DNA of 64,000 bases, taken from Epinephelus fuscoguttatus. Its lineage: Eukaryota; Chordata; Actinopteri; Perciformes; Serranidae. The position numbers were made by a program, and so were the translations under genes. The stretch is taken from assembly GCF_011397635.1 (NCBI RefSeq), contig NC_064771.1:12525379-12589378 (forward strand). Direction: 5' to 3'. Positions 23,200 to 37,246 of this stretch are shown here, piece by piece (positions within the stretch are counted from its first letter, which is position 1; each line of letters begins with the position of its first letter). Under the pieces are notes generated by a model. The model was not told where the DNA came from and searched no databases. It saw only the letters and a list, made by a program, of their open reading frames with translations.

Positions 23200-25854
23200 T
23201 TTCTATGCACTGTGGTGTGTATTTCCCCCTCACATTTTCTCCTCATAATTTATAGTATGTCACTCAATGAAGAGTTAAAAGAGGAAAACTGAGCTGCTGG
23301 CTAAATGATACAACTGTGCTATGATGATACACATCAATGGCGGTGTCTACAATGACTTGTCGCTGAAGATTCTCAGTCATCCAGGTCATGGTAATCGTAA
23401 GTGCTAATATCGTAGGCCAGAGGACTTGCTTGCGGTTCTTGAAGATGTTCCGCCTCTCATCCAAGAAGCTTCTTCAGTTCTAAATGACTGGTACAAAGTA
23501 GCAGGCTATAAACCCTGTGTGGGTGGGAACCTTTGCACAGTTGTAGGGGCATTGTCAATACTGACATTTTGTTCCAAACTTCTAAAAATCATCATTTCAT
23601 GGAATAAAAACTTATGACTATTTTAAATCAGCCCTAAACCTTGCAAGGCTATGCTGACAGTCAACCGGTTGGGACCTATTTCTTTCATGAAATTGAAGAA
23701 TGTTAACGCCCTCTAATCAGCTCCTGCCTCTCACTCTCTGCTCCTAGTTAACAGCTGTCGAGAAGGCTTGGTCAGTGGCATGAATTTGCATGTTAAAGTT
23801 CACCAGTTGAAGCTCAAGTTAACTGTAGACCTGTGTATGTTTGCAAAGCTGATTCAGTCGTATCAGCTTTTAGTGGTTACAAAAAGCATAAAACCACAGT
23901 ACATCTGGCAGTGAGGGGGACTTCACTGAGGACTCTCATCTCAGCCTCAGGAAAGACCATAACTCGTCAAGATGACTGACAAGCAGCCAACAGCAGAAAA
24001 AGAACTGCCGGACGTCTTTTTAGGGTCTCCTCTACTTTCTCTGTCACTGCACAATAGTTTTGCTGTTAAAGAGATGGCAGCAGGCTAAAGCCACCATGGG
24101 TCAGACAGCTATTAAAATACCTCCTACTGGTCCTGAAGGAATCACAAGGGGCTCTTTGACACCGCCGTGTCATACAAGGACTCTGCTGGGACTGGGATCC
24201 CCTTCAGTAAAACACTGGTGTGTTTAAAGTTCGTGCTGCTTCAACGAAGGAGTCAGATAACATCTGTCTCCACCCAGGGGGCTATCAGGCTCTGTTATCA
24301 CTCAGTGTGGGTTTGTCTAATTGGTTCTAATGGGCTTAGAAAAACTAATGTTGCTCTTGTGTCTTCTTTTGATGGCGTTTCTGACTGTCCTCACCAGTAA
24401 AAACAATCACATTAATCATCTGATCAAACACTTAAAACAACCAAGGCTTATGTTTTCATGACAAGCAGTGTCTCTTGGTCATGTGAATAATGACTCTTTT
24501 CTCTTAGAAGCAAAGGCGACAGTAAACGAGGCTTGATTTCCAACCGGCCCCTTGGGATCTGGGCTCTTAAAGTAGCTTGACGTTGTTATAGTGCCACAAA
24601 CCCTCTTCAGAAGGAGGTCAGGGAAGATGGTTGGGGGCACAAAGGGCATGACTTTGATGCTGGAGAACACAGCTCATATCCAATCTGCTACCAGCAGCTC
24701 AATTTTGGGTGCTTCTAACCATGACCACAACCTAACTAAAATTTTAGTTACCTAAAACTAGCAGATAGCAGATTAGAAAACAGTCACATGGATCATTTTG
24801 GACGGCAATGACACACAACTTATTTGTTGTTTAGGTGTGAGGAGTTCAAGCACTTCATTTATAACTCTACATTCTGCAGTGACAATTTCCTGCTTTTGTA
24901 AAAGTATGGATTGCTGTTTGATTTGCTGCAATCAGTTGTCATTCAAATCTAACGTAATCTTATAATTTTGCATAATCTTTCGCAATATATTTGGCATCAC
25001 ATACATAGCCTTGTCACGAGAACTGCTTTTGTTGGACACTATTTTGTCCTAGAAATAACTGGGATAAAGAATATTATTGTGATTTCAAGTACATTTAAGC
25101 CAATAATATAATGTTGAAATTACAGCAAAAAAAATGCAAGTACACCCTTTCAAAGTGCAATGAACCTTTTGTTCTTACTAATATTAAGACATTGGAATTG
25201 GAATATGGAAAATATTTAACATATTTTTAAAAAGCGACACTATTTTTTATAATATGTATATCAGTTCTAAATTATAGTACTTTCATAAGAATGGGACAAA
25301 AATAATCAGTCACAAGAGGCATCACTTGGTTTTGTTTTTTTTGGCCAAGTCTCAAACTAATATACAAGTTTAGCAAAGGTCCAGGAACACCAAAGTTATC
25401 TCTATGATCTGGCTGGTGTGCTGCAGTTAGCTCCCGGAGATTAGATAGAAGCTCTGGGAGCCGGGTGGTTTGCCGATGGATTTACAGAGTGGAACATGAA
25501 GTTGTTTGAGGGTAAAACTACAAATGACAAACTTTTTGACTCATGCCAGAAGTTGGCAAGCTAAAGACTATCAGGACTGTGCCTCTTCCACTCCAAAATT
25601 GTAGTTACAGGCTACTAGTAAGCTATGCTGTTTCGTCTTTAAAGTATTGTTTTGTCATAATTCTGACGAAACAAACAAGGAAACACAACAGGCAATACGG
25701 TTGTGTAATGGTTGAGGTCATGTCCATAATAAATCAATAAGTAATTATCATGTTAGGCTTGTGTATATGAGATCTAGGGTCTACATCTTTGCAGCTTGAG
25801 GAAAAAGAGCATAGCGTCCATTCAGGCATCCATTCAGGCGTCCATTCAGCACAA
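23200..25854. other. No gene seen; one fish interspersed repeat at about 23345-23560
   Basis: 23345-23560 ('gaagattctcagtcatccag', 'ttgaagatgttccgcctctc', 'aagcttcttcagttct') resembles a widespread fish repeat; I suspect a Penelope-like element but cannot show it. The rest has no coding signal. Confidence 0.4.
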
Positions 25855-26440
25855 CACATTCTCACTCCAACCTTGTCACATATCAACATTTGGTCATAGA
25901 CTTCCCACATCCAAATTCGACATGCAGTGTACCCTGGTTGCGTTGGTTGTTGACGTTCTGGGAAGCCATGTTAACTTCAGCCTGTTACATGCATTGTCTT
26001 CTTTCAAAATACACTTCCATTCTCACAGGAAATGTACTGTGTGCATACAGTCTCTTTCAAATAAACGCACTACGTCGGTGCAACACAGCCATTTGAGGTT
26101 TTTTTCCTTCAACAACAAACACACGTGGTTATGTTTTGCCACCACACACACATGGTTGGCTTTAGAAAAAAAGAACAGGGTTTGGCTTTACACTCTTACC
26201 GGAAGCAAACCCCCGAGTTAAAGATGGTAGTCGCTGGACTCATCCACCACCCCTCCCGCCCATCCTACTTGGACTTTCGCTGCCTTAACTTCAGTTCTTG
26301 TCCGTCATGTAAGTTTTCTCTGACACCACTGGGCACCATTTATCATTGCAACTGGCCAGGTATCATGCCATGAAAGGACAGCATTTTTCATTAGTGTCTG
26401 ATCTGACCAAGCATCAGATTTCAACGACTTTTCAGTGAGA
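25855..26440. mobile_element. MITE-like repeat with CTCACT ends
   Basis: The left end ACATTCTCACTCCAACC faces the right end TCAGTGAGACCAGGCTG (CAGCCTGGTCTCACTGA on the other strand). The same end type starts the gdf2-intron copy at 9563. Just before it, 'gcatccattcag' is tandemly repeated about three times (25815-25850). Confidence 0.5.
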
Positions 26441-27630
26441 CCAGGCTGTTCAGCATGGCCATTACCTGGGGCACATTCATCAAAGGTTAATTTCAACAGA
26501 AATGGTGGTGCATTGAACACACTGTTGTGTATGTTGTGTTACAATAGTGCACTGCTATTTAATAGGTCAGAATCTGTATATACATGTTGCAAATTTTTTG
26601 CTTCTTCTTGGATACTATGAGAGCTCCCTAAAAGAGCAAGTTTTTTTTCCCACCAAATATAACTGTAGTTAACCATTTGCTATGGGTGAACAATTCCTTG
26701 ACGTAAGTGTCTCTTAAATGTGTCTTAAATTTCAGATTCTGTCACCTCCTAGATTGTTCCAAAAATTCATCACGTAAAATAAAAATAATAATAGAGAAAG
26801 TTACACTCAGCATCTGGCACTTGGATAGAGAAGTGACTTCTATCCTCACCTCTGTCACAAAATTGAATCACCCTCCATCTGGAGCCACTGAGGTCATGAT
26901 GTCTTGCACTCCAAGTTTGTGCGTAAGATTGTCATTGTATTCGTCTTAGTACTGATTGCTCAACCGTGGCTCTTTCATTTGAGACAAAAATCTGACATGT
27001 AATGTTGGAAGAATCTCTATTGTGCCACCTTGCCTTGTAGAAACCATAAGCCAAAAGGCCACAACTCCAAATCAACTCATCTGTTTCAGCAGCTGTTGCC
27101 ACTGAGCCAAAACTGCTTCACTACAGTGATTAGCTGCCACTTCAAAGGTAATCTAAACCCTTATGAGTACTTGTCACACCCACAGCAAACTTCATAAGAC
27201 CTCTCACTTAATGGCTTTCCTGCAATGGGAGAAGTAGAGAAAATGTCAGACGGACAAGGCTCATAATTTGTTGAATTGAAAACTGTTATATCCAATGAGC
27301 ATAAATTCTCAATGATCATAAAGTCACCTCATTATCGTGGGTTTGCAGCCAGGGATCAAAGGAGCGTGTGCAGGCACTGTGTCCCACACACGTCAGCCTG
27401 GTTACCAATATAGCCGCTAAACAAAGTAAAGGGTGTAAAGAGAGAAATGTGAACGTAGAAAATAGTCATTATTAGGTGTTAAAGCTTAAATATTAAAAAG
27501 AGCCTGAGGCTTTATGTTCCATGGGGAGTTTTTAATTTCTTCTATGAATAAAACTGGAAAAAAAGGCTTTTTAACCTTTTTCTTCTTTGTAGCTTTGCTG
27601 GAAATATCTCAGCTCATCACGTTCTCTGTG
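26441..27630. other. No gene seen
   Basis: AT-rich intergenic sequence with no matched repeat ends. Confidence 0.45.
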
Positions 27631-28080
27631 CTCGGACAGTTAAAGAAAAAGTTCAACACATTTGGAAAAAATGTTTCACTTTATTGCCGAGAGTTAGATG
27701 AGAACATCGTTACCACTCTTGTGTCTGTCCATTTACTGGGAAGCTAATTCCAGTTGCCAGTTAGCTTAGCATAAAAACAGAAAGCAGCAAGAAACAGCTT
27801 CCTGGCTCTGTCAGGATGTAACAAAACCCCACAACACATCTGTGTTATTGCAGAGAGTTAGATAAGAAGACTGACACTTACAATGTCGGCTCACTAGATA
27901 TATAGCTACAGCCGGCAGCTGGTTAGCTTAGCCTAGCATAAATACTGGAAACAAGAGGAAACAACAAGTATAGCTTTGCCTAAAAAATCCACCTACCAGT
28001 GCCTCTAAAGCTCAGTAATGAATGTGTGTATCTCGTTTACTGAATCTGTACAAAAAAGGAGTAAACATGACAAGTTTACA
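27631..28080 (+). repeat. Interspersed repeat with TTAAAGAAAAAGTTC start
   Basis: Begins ACAGTTAAAGAAAAAGTTCAAC and contains 'ttagcttagcataaa' and 'cagcttcctggctctgtc', text of a common fish MITE family. Part of the same family, inverted, appears at about 29980-30120 ('ttaagctaagctaaccagct'). Confidence 0.45.
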
Positions 28081-28514
28081 GGGACTTAATGTGCCTGAGT
28101 ATTTCTTCACTAGTCACATTGAGTTCCATCACCGTCATCACCATAAAGTTGAGGTTAAAGGGACTAAACAAGTTATAAAGTGTTAATTAGCAAGCTTTAA
28201 AGGTGCTCGTTTGAGGATCTTTGGTGCCGTGCCATTGTTCCAACAGACAATAATTACAAAGCCCCAGTAGTCTGAAAAATGTCCCATTGAACCAAAAGTC
28301 CATTTGTCCAACAGCCTGGGTTTCCCTGAAAATAAACGTGAGCTTGCTCCAAAGAGCTGTTTCTACGAAAATACTCACTCTCCCCAACAGAAAAACTAAT
28401 TATTATGCAGGATGACATCATCAGACCTTCCTACTATAGCAAAGGCCAGACCCACCCTACTTTGCCGCCAATAGGCTTACCCTGATTTTCTTAACCTAAC
28501 CTTATCCACTCTTA

Positions 28515-29249
28515 GGGCCCGTCCCAATACCTCCCCTTAGCCCTACACCTTGGTCCTACCCCTACATTTGCGTGTTCCCGCGAGGGGCACTGGTGTCCCA
28601 ATTCCTTTTTGCGTGTAGGAGTAGGGAGCATAACGAGGGGTAGTGGGTATGAAACTAGCCCCTCGGAGCGAGGGATTTCAGATGCTGACTTGCCAGTGAG
28701 GGGTAGACGTCGCTATGGCTACCACCGAGCAAGAGACGGGGAAAAAAGTTCATACGTAGCTAATGTTAACGTCGTCAGGCTGTTTGTTAGCTAGCTAGCT
28801 AGCTAGCTTGCACTATCTGGCGTCTGTCATCTGTCCTGTTCTGCAAAATTGTCGGACTTTTCACATTACGATAACACACCAGCTAGTATAACTATGCTGC
28901 CTCGTAATGTTAGCTGGTTAGCTAGCTAGCAGAAGTCCCCTGTCATCTGTCGTTCATCAAACGAAGCATAATGAATGCGGCAAACGGGATCTGTGGGATG
29001 AATGAGACTCCATTGTAGATGCTGGTTGGAAATGTAGATGGCTCGCAGCTTCCTGTTTAAAATAGTTATGTATGCGTGAACGTAACCTATGCGGTGACAT
29101 AATGAATGGTGTCCCAATTCCTAGGGAAAGATTTCTACCCATACCCCTTGTTGCTTCATTTTGAGAGCCAAGGGGTAGTGGACAAGGGCTAAGGGGTAGT
29201 GGAAAAGGGCTAAAAGGTAGTGGATAAGGGGGGGTATTGGGATTGGGCC
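28515..29249. mobile_element. Harbinger-type MITE
   Basis: The ends GGGCCCGTCCCAATACC and GGTATTGGGATTGGGCC are inverted repeats. TTA duplications flank it (28512-28514 and 29250-29252). The sub-terminal 'aggggtagtgg' is repeated three to four times near the right end. A (TAGC)n run occurs near 28788-28808. 735 bases. Confidence 0.8.
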
Positions 29250-32200
29250 TTACTCATCATGCCTAAATCTAACCAACCAAACCAATGAAGGCAACGAGTA
29301 CAAGCCAATCAGAGGCAGAGTTGGGCGGGTCATGCCCACAGACTGTATAAAATAATAGTCTACCTTGACGTCACCCATTGATTTGTGGACTTTTGTTTTG
29401 AAGCCTAGAGTAAGGCATTTCAGCATCTTGGATTTTTGGAGCTCATTGGACTCATACAGACTCATAGTCTGTAGCAGTGCCTCGCAGACAGCCTGTCACT
29501 CAAGCAGCCCTGTTCTTAAATATGTGTTACTTTAAGCCATAATAAAATGTAAATGCATGAGTTTTGAAATTAGCTATAGCGACCAAAACCGTTTTTGTAC
29601 CAGGCTGTAAACATGTTTATTTTAGCTGTAAAGTTGGACATTTCAACATTGGGGTCTATGGGATTGTCAAACTTTTGGGGCCAGCCTCAAGTGGCCATTA
29701 AAGGAACTGCTGTTTTTTGGCACTTCTTTGTTGGCTTAATTCTTCAGCTCTGGAGGTTGCTACTTGGTCACACCTCGCTATAGAGACAGGGTCTGATAAC
29801 ATCATTCTGTATAATGATTAGCCATGTGTTTCTGTTTGGAAAAAGGCCCTTTGAAGCAATAGGCATATGTTTTCGGGATAACTGACTGTCATACAAATGG
29901 GTTTTCAGTTCAGTGGGGCATTTTTTGGACTACTTGGGCTTGTGGAATTTTGGGCCGTTGGAAAAACTGGTACTTATTAATTTTTCAGGCCAAGCTAGGC
30001 TAGCTGTTTCCCCATTTCCAGTCTTTTTGTTAAGCTAAGCTAACCAGCTGCTGGCTGTAGCTTCATATAGTGTACAGACATGAAAGTGGCATCAATCTGT
30101 CAACTACATCTCAGCATGAGTAGGAATAAGTGTGTTTCCTTCTATTTCTTGTACATCATCCATTCATGCCTCACCACAAATGTCTTGTACATTGTTGAGG
30201 GGCTTTCTGGACCACATGAACATGCAGGAAATGTTGATCAGGCAATTTAATTTCTTCATTCTCGGGATCACTGAGGTTGAAAAGGTTGAGGACCAGCGCT
30301 GTTGTACAGTAATAGCAGCACCAGACCAAGAGGCAGGCCAAAATTCACGTCCTCTATTACACATTGAGACTCATTTAAAATTTTTCATCTATGTATGACA
30401 TCATGGATGAGTCACCTCTCCTCCACCTCCCCCTCCTTCTCCTCCGCAGGGTAAAATGGGAAGTGTAGCCCCCCAAAATATGCTCTCATTCACAGAATAT
30501 TTGCCTGGGGTGCTCATCAGGACAGGGAGGAGGACAGACGAGCCCACCATGTTTCTTTTGGCCTGTGATCCCATCCTTCATCCTCCCCCTTTTCCTCCTC
30601 CTCTTCCTCCCTTTGACTTGTTTTCATACTGCTGGCTGGAGCTGAATGACCATTCATGCTCGCTGCTGTTGGATATGGATGTTTATGTTTGTGTGTGTGT
30701 GTGAGAGAGAGAGAATCTGAGGGGCATGACATCCCCTCATCTGATGTCTGCCAAAGCATCCACACACACCATGCCCCGCTCCAGTCTGGACTCTGTGCCA
30801 TACCTCCCTCATAGAGAGCCACAGTCATGCCACTTGAGCTCACATCAACATCACTCAACCAGGAGTGACAGGTCCACACACACACATACACACACAAACA
30901 TACAGCCCTCCCGCTCTCTCCGGGAGACATCCGGTTGTCTCATGCATTAGCGTTGAGAGTAGCCGCAGCAGTGCCAGCCGAGAGAGGCATGTCTGCTGGA
31001 GTCAGAGGGGAAACTTGTGCATGACAAATTTATGACTGCAAATCACTGCAATTAGCCCAACTTTACGGTGAAAAAACAACAACTGACATCTCAGGAGGAT
31101 TAGACCACATTTATTCATTCATGCAGCACCTGGGCAACACGCTGACAGGGAAGTCATCACCGTCATGTGTGTGACATAGAGACGGAGAGTGTCTGGTGAT
31201 TAACGACAGCTCCTAAAGCTGACACTGGAATATTAAAAGCTTTTCCTATTTCACTGATTTTGAAATCTTCTAGGTATAATTGAAACATCCAGTTCAAATG
31301 TCTAATGAAAAATCAATTGCAGAATTGGCTGTATGCAAAAAATATCGAAGAAACTTATGAGAATGGCCCACCCGATAGAGATAAATGCCACCTTTACTCA
31401 TCCACTGTAATCCAAAATCTCGACAGCCAGCTATATGCAAAGATACCCTTACTGGCCGTAAGCTAAATAAATAAACGGTCCGTGAAAAAAAAAATTGTCT
31501 TAGTTACAACATGATTGAGCTAACAGAAGTAGTTTCATGTCATATCTGACAACGGGAGTCTTTTAACAGATGATGTCCTGATGTTAGCTTTGCTGCTGCT
31601 GTTAGCTGTCCCTGTCAGCTGCAGCCACTGATGCTTTCTAGACATTGTGATTTCTCAAAACTGAATAAATACCACACATAGCAACACAAAACTGCTTTGC
31701 TAGCTCAGTCATGTTGTAACTAATATATCCGCTGGAAAAAAATATTTTTTTAATCCAGTATCTTTGGTGAAACTGCACTGATTTCAGCACCAGAGAGAAG
31801 ATATCTATTGTCAGATCTCGCGAGAGTGTGTTTTTTGAGACAGAGACAGGTCTTGAACAAAGTCAATTTTCTCCTGATTTGTCCGTCTGAAGTTTGCCAT
31901 TTTGGTGTCGGAATGTTCTGAAGATATGTGGCTTGTGATAAATGGGTCCAATATTTGCTTCTGTGACTATGGGGCGAAAGAATCAGCCATAATCTGTAAT
32001 CACATTCATTTCTCCCACTGAAGTCAATGGACTCAGGACCTGCTGTTAGTCTCCTAAAGGGGCGTGGTGGTCGCGAACCCCACATGACACTAATACAGGA
32101 AACTGACTCGCAGGGGACCGTCTTGGTTTATCCACTGTCTTTGCTATATGTTGATCTGAACTGAGTGTTTAGGCTTTGTTAGCTTAACTGGCTAACAAAT

Positions 32201-32414
32201 AGCAGGCACCAGCCAGATGAAAAATTAACTTGGAAGCTTCTTAAATATACAAGTTTTCTTACTTTTTTTTGAGTGAGTAAATGTGCTCTAATTTTTTCAT
32301 ATTTCAGCTCTGTACACACGTGCCCCACTGAGAGGCTAATGTTACTAGCTAACGTTAGCTAACTTTAGCTGCTATTTTCAACTTACTAGGTCAACTGTTC
32401 CCAGAGGTCTAATG
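29250..32414. other. No gene seen; partly unique-looking sequence
   Basis: 29980-30120 is an inverted fragment of the 27631 repeat family. 30400-31230 is non-repetitive, GC-balanced and contains a short (TG)/(GA) tract near 30690-30715. No open frame resembles a known protein. Confidence 0.4.
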
Positions 32415-32962
32415 CAGTGATTCTCAAATGGTGTGCTGTGATGCAAATCCAGGTGTGCTGTGGGGTTTTGCGATAACCACACATTATTATTGCAATATTC
32501 AACTGGGTCTATACAAAAAGTTATGAATTAATTTTTAATTGACTGTATCAGTATGTTGTGCAGAGCCATTTCCTGATAAAGAGGCAAAGTCCAGCTAAAA
32601 AATGTAATTTAATTTAATGTAGCCTAATTTAAAAAACCTTCCCGGGGAACTTATTTCTCGCCATTCGTGCGTAGGCATGTATGTGACAAATCACATTATC
32701 TTTCATTATCTTCCATCATTTTCTGTTGAAATGGATGTGTTCTTTGATTGGTGCTTTAATGTAATTTTAAAAAGTTTAAAATGAATTCTTGAATGATTTG
32801 TTAATATATTTCATGAGTAATGGTTGGCTGTCAATTTTATTTGATATTAGTAAATAAAAACAAACATTTATGTTGTGATAAGAGTGATAGTGATAGAGGC
32901 TGTTGCGCTCAGATATAAATACAGGTGTGCCTTGAGATTTTGAGTTAAGTTTTAAACTACCG
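32415..32962. mobile_element. Degraded hAT-type MITE
   Basis: The left end CAGTGATTCTCAAATGG fits the common hAT end CAGTGGTTCTCAA; the right end is decayed (CGGTAGTTTAAAA on the other strand). The flanks gtctaatg (32407-32414) and gtctagtg (32963-32970) match at 7 of 8. Confidence 0.6.
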
Positions 32963-32970
32963 GTCTAGTG

Positions 32971-35900
32971 AAAAAAATCTGTTAAATGTCTGGTTTGTGG
33001 CTAAAAACATGCAGACATTGCAATTGCATCCAACCTGAGGCATATTTAACACAATGCTTTAACATTGACGTCTGAAATTAGTTAATTCCGCTCCTCTAGA
33101 CTGAGGACGGTGGTTTCTGATCCACATCTGCTGCTGTTTCTCAGTGAATTTTTGTTTGTTTGTTTTACTTCTCCCATTTACATCCTATTATTTTTTGGAC
33201 TTAAAGTAGCTCTTGTTTTTTCCTCATTTGATTGATTGGAACAGCTTTAAACACCTAAAATCATAGGGATTTGTGCAGTGTTGGTAGTCTTTTCCTTCAG
33301 TTGCCTGCCCTCTGTCTGGACAGCAACATCAAATGCAAAGAAACTATTAAATCAAAAACTATGTACAAAAAAATGCAGAAGAGGCAGCGCTTACAGTGCA
33401 CATCAGCCTGAAGCTCTCAACTGATGCTGAAACTACAGAACATTAGCACTGCAAAATATATTTTTAGAATCCAAATTTTCTGACAGTTTTCATCTAAATG
33501 TACCGTGCTTTAAAGGAAAACTACAGTTTATTACAACTATAACCATTTTACAGGTTATGATAAAATTGTACAAAAGGTAATAACATAAATCTGAAAACAT
33601 GGCGACATTGTTGAAAGTAGATCAGGACAAGGCAACAAGCTTGAGCGATCAGACAGTCAGACAGGTTGTAAACATGCTGACAGCTTTTCCAGATTATCCA
33701 GCACATTATGAAGTGAAAAATGTTGCTAATAATCGAAAATTGTAGAACAATGTATGTGCTCTTCAGCACATAGGTCAGCATTTAACCAGGAAGCTTGCCA
33801 GTTTGGGTAATAGTCGGAGCAGTAATTGTCACTTGCCTTCAAATATCTTTTCCAAACAATGTGCTTAACCTGGAGATTTGTATACAACTTGTAACACGAT
33901 CTGACCATTGTGCCTGTTGCCCATTTGGACCTATTTTTAGGGATGAAAAGTAGAAATAGTGAGTCATTATCTTAACACGGCATTGATTAGACATGGATTA
34001 GGGGTGGGAATCTTTTGGGAATCGTATATTACAGTTCAGAATTCTCGATTGTGTAATGAGAAAGTGAAAGTCAACAATTCCACTGTTAATTGTTTTAGTA
34101 AAAACAGAAGCTGGTGTGTGTTTTCTGCAATAAAGTGAGGAACAGAAAAAAAACCCTGTAGTGCTCCACTGTGTTGTTTCTAAGTGTCTCCTGCAGTTGA
34201 TAGAGAACACTTTCTCTGCTGAAGTGATCGTCAACCACAACTCTGTACATGCACAGGGATTTTGACATTAAACAGATTATGGACTGAACTTTTTCCTTTG
34301 CCCAACCGCAGTTGACTGTAGTTTTGTAAAGCGTTGCTTGTGTGTTGGCCATCACTAACGTCAGTGACAGAGCGATCGGAGCTGAGATGGATGGGAAGTT
34401 GTTCTTTTAGAAACAATATCAACTGTTCACACAACTACTGCCGCCAGAGAAGACCTCCACTGCAGCCACTGGAGGCTGTGTTTAAATTCCCAGAAAGCCC
34501 TCACGGATTCTTCTCTTTCGGCCTCCCTCCTGTCTGCGCCCCTCCATACATGTCAGCTTGACCCGGTGCCACAGGGCTGTCAGAGCCACACATGAGGACC
34601 TGCTCATTTATCATCCCGCTGCAGACAGTGGAGCTGATGACTAACCGAGGTAATGAGCTGCTCTCGGCTGTGCGAAGGGCTTCCCTCCGGAGATCCAACT
34701 AGCATGTGCAGAATCCAAAACCACAAGAACCCCAACAAACCCCACACAGCACCACCCCCATGTGGCTCCACACAGACAAGGCCAGCAATCAGCGTGATGG
34801 ATTTCAGCCCTGACACGCTTTTCCTCAAGCGGCCCAATTAGGAAAATACTTTTGCGGGTTGTTTTTTTTTCTTTCTTTAACAAAGCTAAGTTCTCATTGT
34901 GTCTTACTGTCTGATCCAGTGGTTGATGTGCTGTACTGTTGGCTAGAAGATGGATTGACTTTAAAGAGGAAATTTAGTTTCATTATGGTTAGGAATAAGG
35001 AGTTGGGGAAATCCCTTTGCACAAAAGGAAAGTGAGAAACCAGATCTTAAGCAAGGTGCTGAACTCAAAAAACCAAAGACAGGCAGGCGCAAAAAGGCCT
35101 GAAAACTTGCAGACAGACTAACGGCACTTTTGAAAAACGAGTTTGCCATGCCATCCAAGAGCAGATTTCCACTGAGGAGTTTGAGGGACTTCCACTTAGT
35201 TCTTACTCACACTAATCATGAGAAAACATGTCATAGGGAGCTTTCATAGCTGAGGCCCAAACCTTACAATCTCTCTCTTTAAACCAAACGTCAGTCTGAG
35301 ACTGTGTGACGGATGAGTCTGAATGTCTCCCATGAGGAGAGCTTTCATTAGTAAATGGTGATCACTCTCCTCCAGTGTTTTCAAGACTGCAATTTTCTCT
35401 AAGCGAGTTGTTTTGGCAATTCCTCCTCAGAGGCCCCCGTCTGAGAACAATCATCCACGACGTGTTTGTCAGTTATTTGAAAAATTGACAACGATCTCAA
35501 ATTGCACCTATTATTCACATCTCAGGCTTCTGGAACAGCTGCATTTTAAAAGCCAGCCATGATTGCATATCTTTCTTTGCCAGTAGGAACGGTTCGCAGC
35601 ACCAGACGCTCCAGTCGATTTCACACTCCGGGAGCAGACCTGTGCTCGTACTTGGCTTCACCTTGTCAGCTCTCTCCTTGTTAACTACCTCCAGACTGTG
35701 CTGTTGTTGTGTCAGACTGGAGGACGAGGCGAGGCGAGCTTAAAGCTGCCACTCTCAAATAATGCGCTTAAACTACAGCTATAGATTCTGTTCATTTGTA
35801 CAATATTAATTTTTGTTGTAGATGCAATTGTTGCTGTTTTACTGTAACCCAACTGCCAGAATAAATCTTGCTATTGTAGATTTTTCAAACCATATGTTGA

Positions 35901-36316
35901 AACTTTACATTTCAGTTTTCAATGTTATGTTGTGATGACACTGTAGTTGATGTGTGGTTAGGTATAGGCTCAAAAACACTTGGTTAGGGTTAGGAAAACA
36001 AAATGTTTTGGCTTCAAATACCCTGTTTGCTGCAACTAAGACAGCTGGAAATTGTTAACAAGACCAGATGCAAACTTGTGTGTGAAATGCAAATGGCATT
36101 TAATTTGGCTATTCTGTGGGGGTCTAAGTCTTCATAATCTATTGTCTTTTTTTATCTGTGAAATAAAAGTAAATACAAGCTTTATTTCCACTGGGGAACA
36201 TGGTTGTCAGTTCAAAAAAATAACTCCAGAAAGAAGATGCAGTGCTCCAGTCTGGCATGTCTGCTTTTTTCTTATATTTCAACAGCCCATGTTTTATTAC
36301 ATACACTGATATTTAA
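32971..36316. other. No gene seen; candidate unique non-coding blocks
   Basis: A T2-like start 'tttaaaggaaaactacag' occurs at about 33511 without a matched right end. 34430-34830 and 35270-35760 are GC-balanced and not visibly repetitive. No coding frame is recognised. Confidence 0.4.
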
Positions 36317-37246
36317 AGGGACAGTTTACCCCAGAATCTAAAGTACATATTTTTTGTCTTACCTGTGGTGCCATTTCTCAGTCTAGATTGTTTTGGTGTG
36401 AGCTGCAGAGTGTTGGAGATATCAGCCTTAGAGATGTCTGTCTTCTCTCCAATATAATGGAACTAGATGGCATCTGAAAAACTCAGCAGCAATGTCTCTT
36501 TCCAGAATTCATGACCTGCTTACTCAAGATAATCCACAGACCTTGTTGTGAGCTAATCTAATGGAGGAACTATTTTCTTTTGTCCGTGTAGATTGTTTTG
36601 GTGTCTCTATTGCCATAGAGATGTCTGCCTTCTCTCCAATACAGTGGAACAAATGGCACTCAGCTTGTGGTGCTCAAAGCGCCATAAACAATATATTTGA
36701 AAAACTTAACAGCAATGTCTCTTTCCAGAAATCATGACCTGGTTACTCAAGATAATCCACAGATTTTGTTGTGAGCAGTGTCATATTGGAACTATTTTCT
36801 TTCTACCAAACTACACCTGCCAACTATATCACTGTGCAGAAGGAGGCGTATATCTACTGCCAGTGCACCACTGAGCTAGCTAACATTACAGCTCAGCCGA
36901 GGAGGACATCATTAATGTTTACATCTCACACTGTCACAAGCAGAAGCCTGTCATCCATGAGCAGATGCACACTTCCTTCCGCCCCGGTGATATAGTTGTC
37001 GGGTGTAGTTTGGTAGAAAGAAAACAGTTCCTACGTGAAACTGCTCACAACAAGGTGTTTTTTGGGGCACTTTTGAGCACCACAGAGTGCACCACGTGAG
37101 CAGAGTGTCATCTAGTTCCATTATATTACAGAGAGGGCATACATCTGTATGGCTGATATCTCCAACATTCTTCAACTCTCACCAAAACAATCTAGATTGA
37201 TAGATAGCGCTACAGGTAAGAGGAAGAATATCTATGTTTGATTTTG
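36317..37246. mobile_element. T2/Kolobok-like MITE, right end lost
   Basis: TTAA (36313-36316) precedes AGGGACAGTTTACCCCAGAA. The interior 'attgttttggtgtgagctgc', 'catgacctgcttactcaag' and 'aatccacaga' is shared with the copy at 58192-59217. The right terminal AGGGAC motif is missing after about 37246. Confidence 0.65.

Noticed and set aside
30517..30930. 137-codon minus-strand frame
   Set aside because: Low-complexity serine/threonine/histidine text over CA and GA tracts; no domain.
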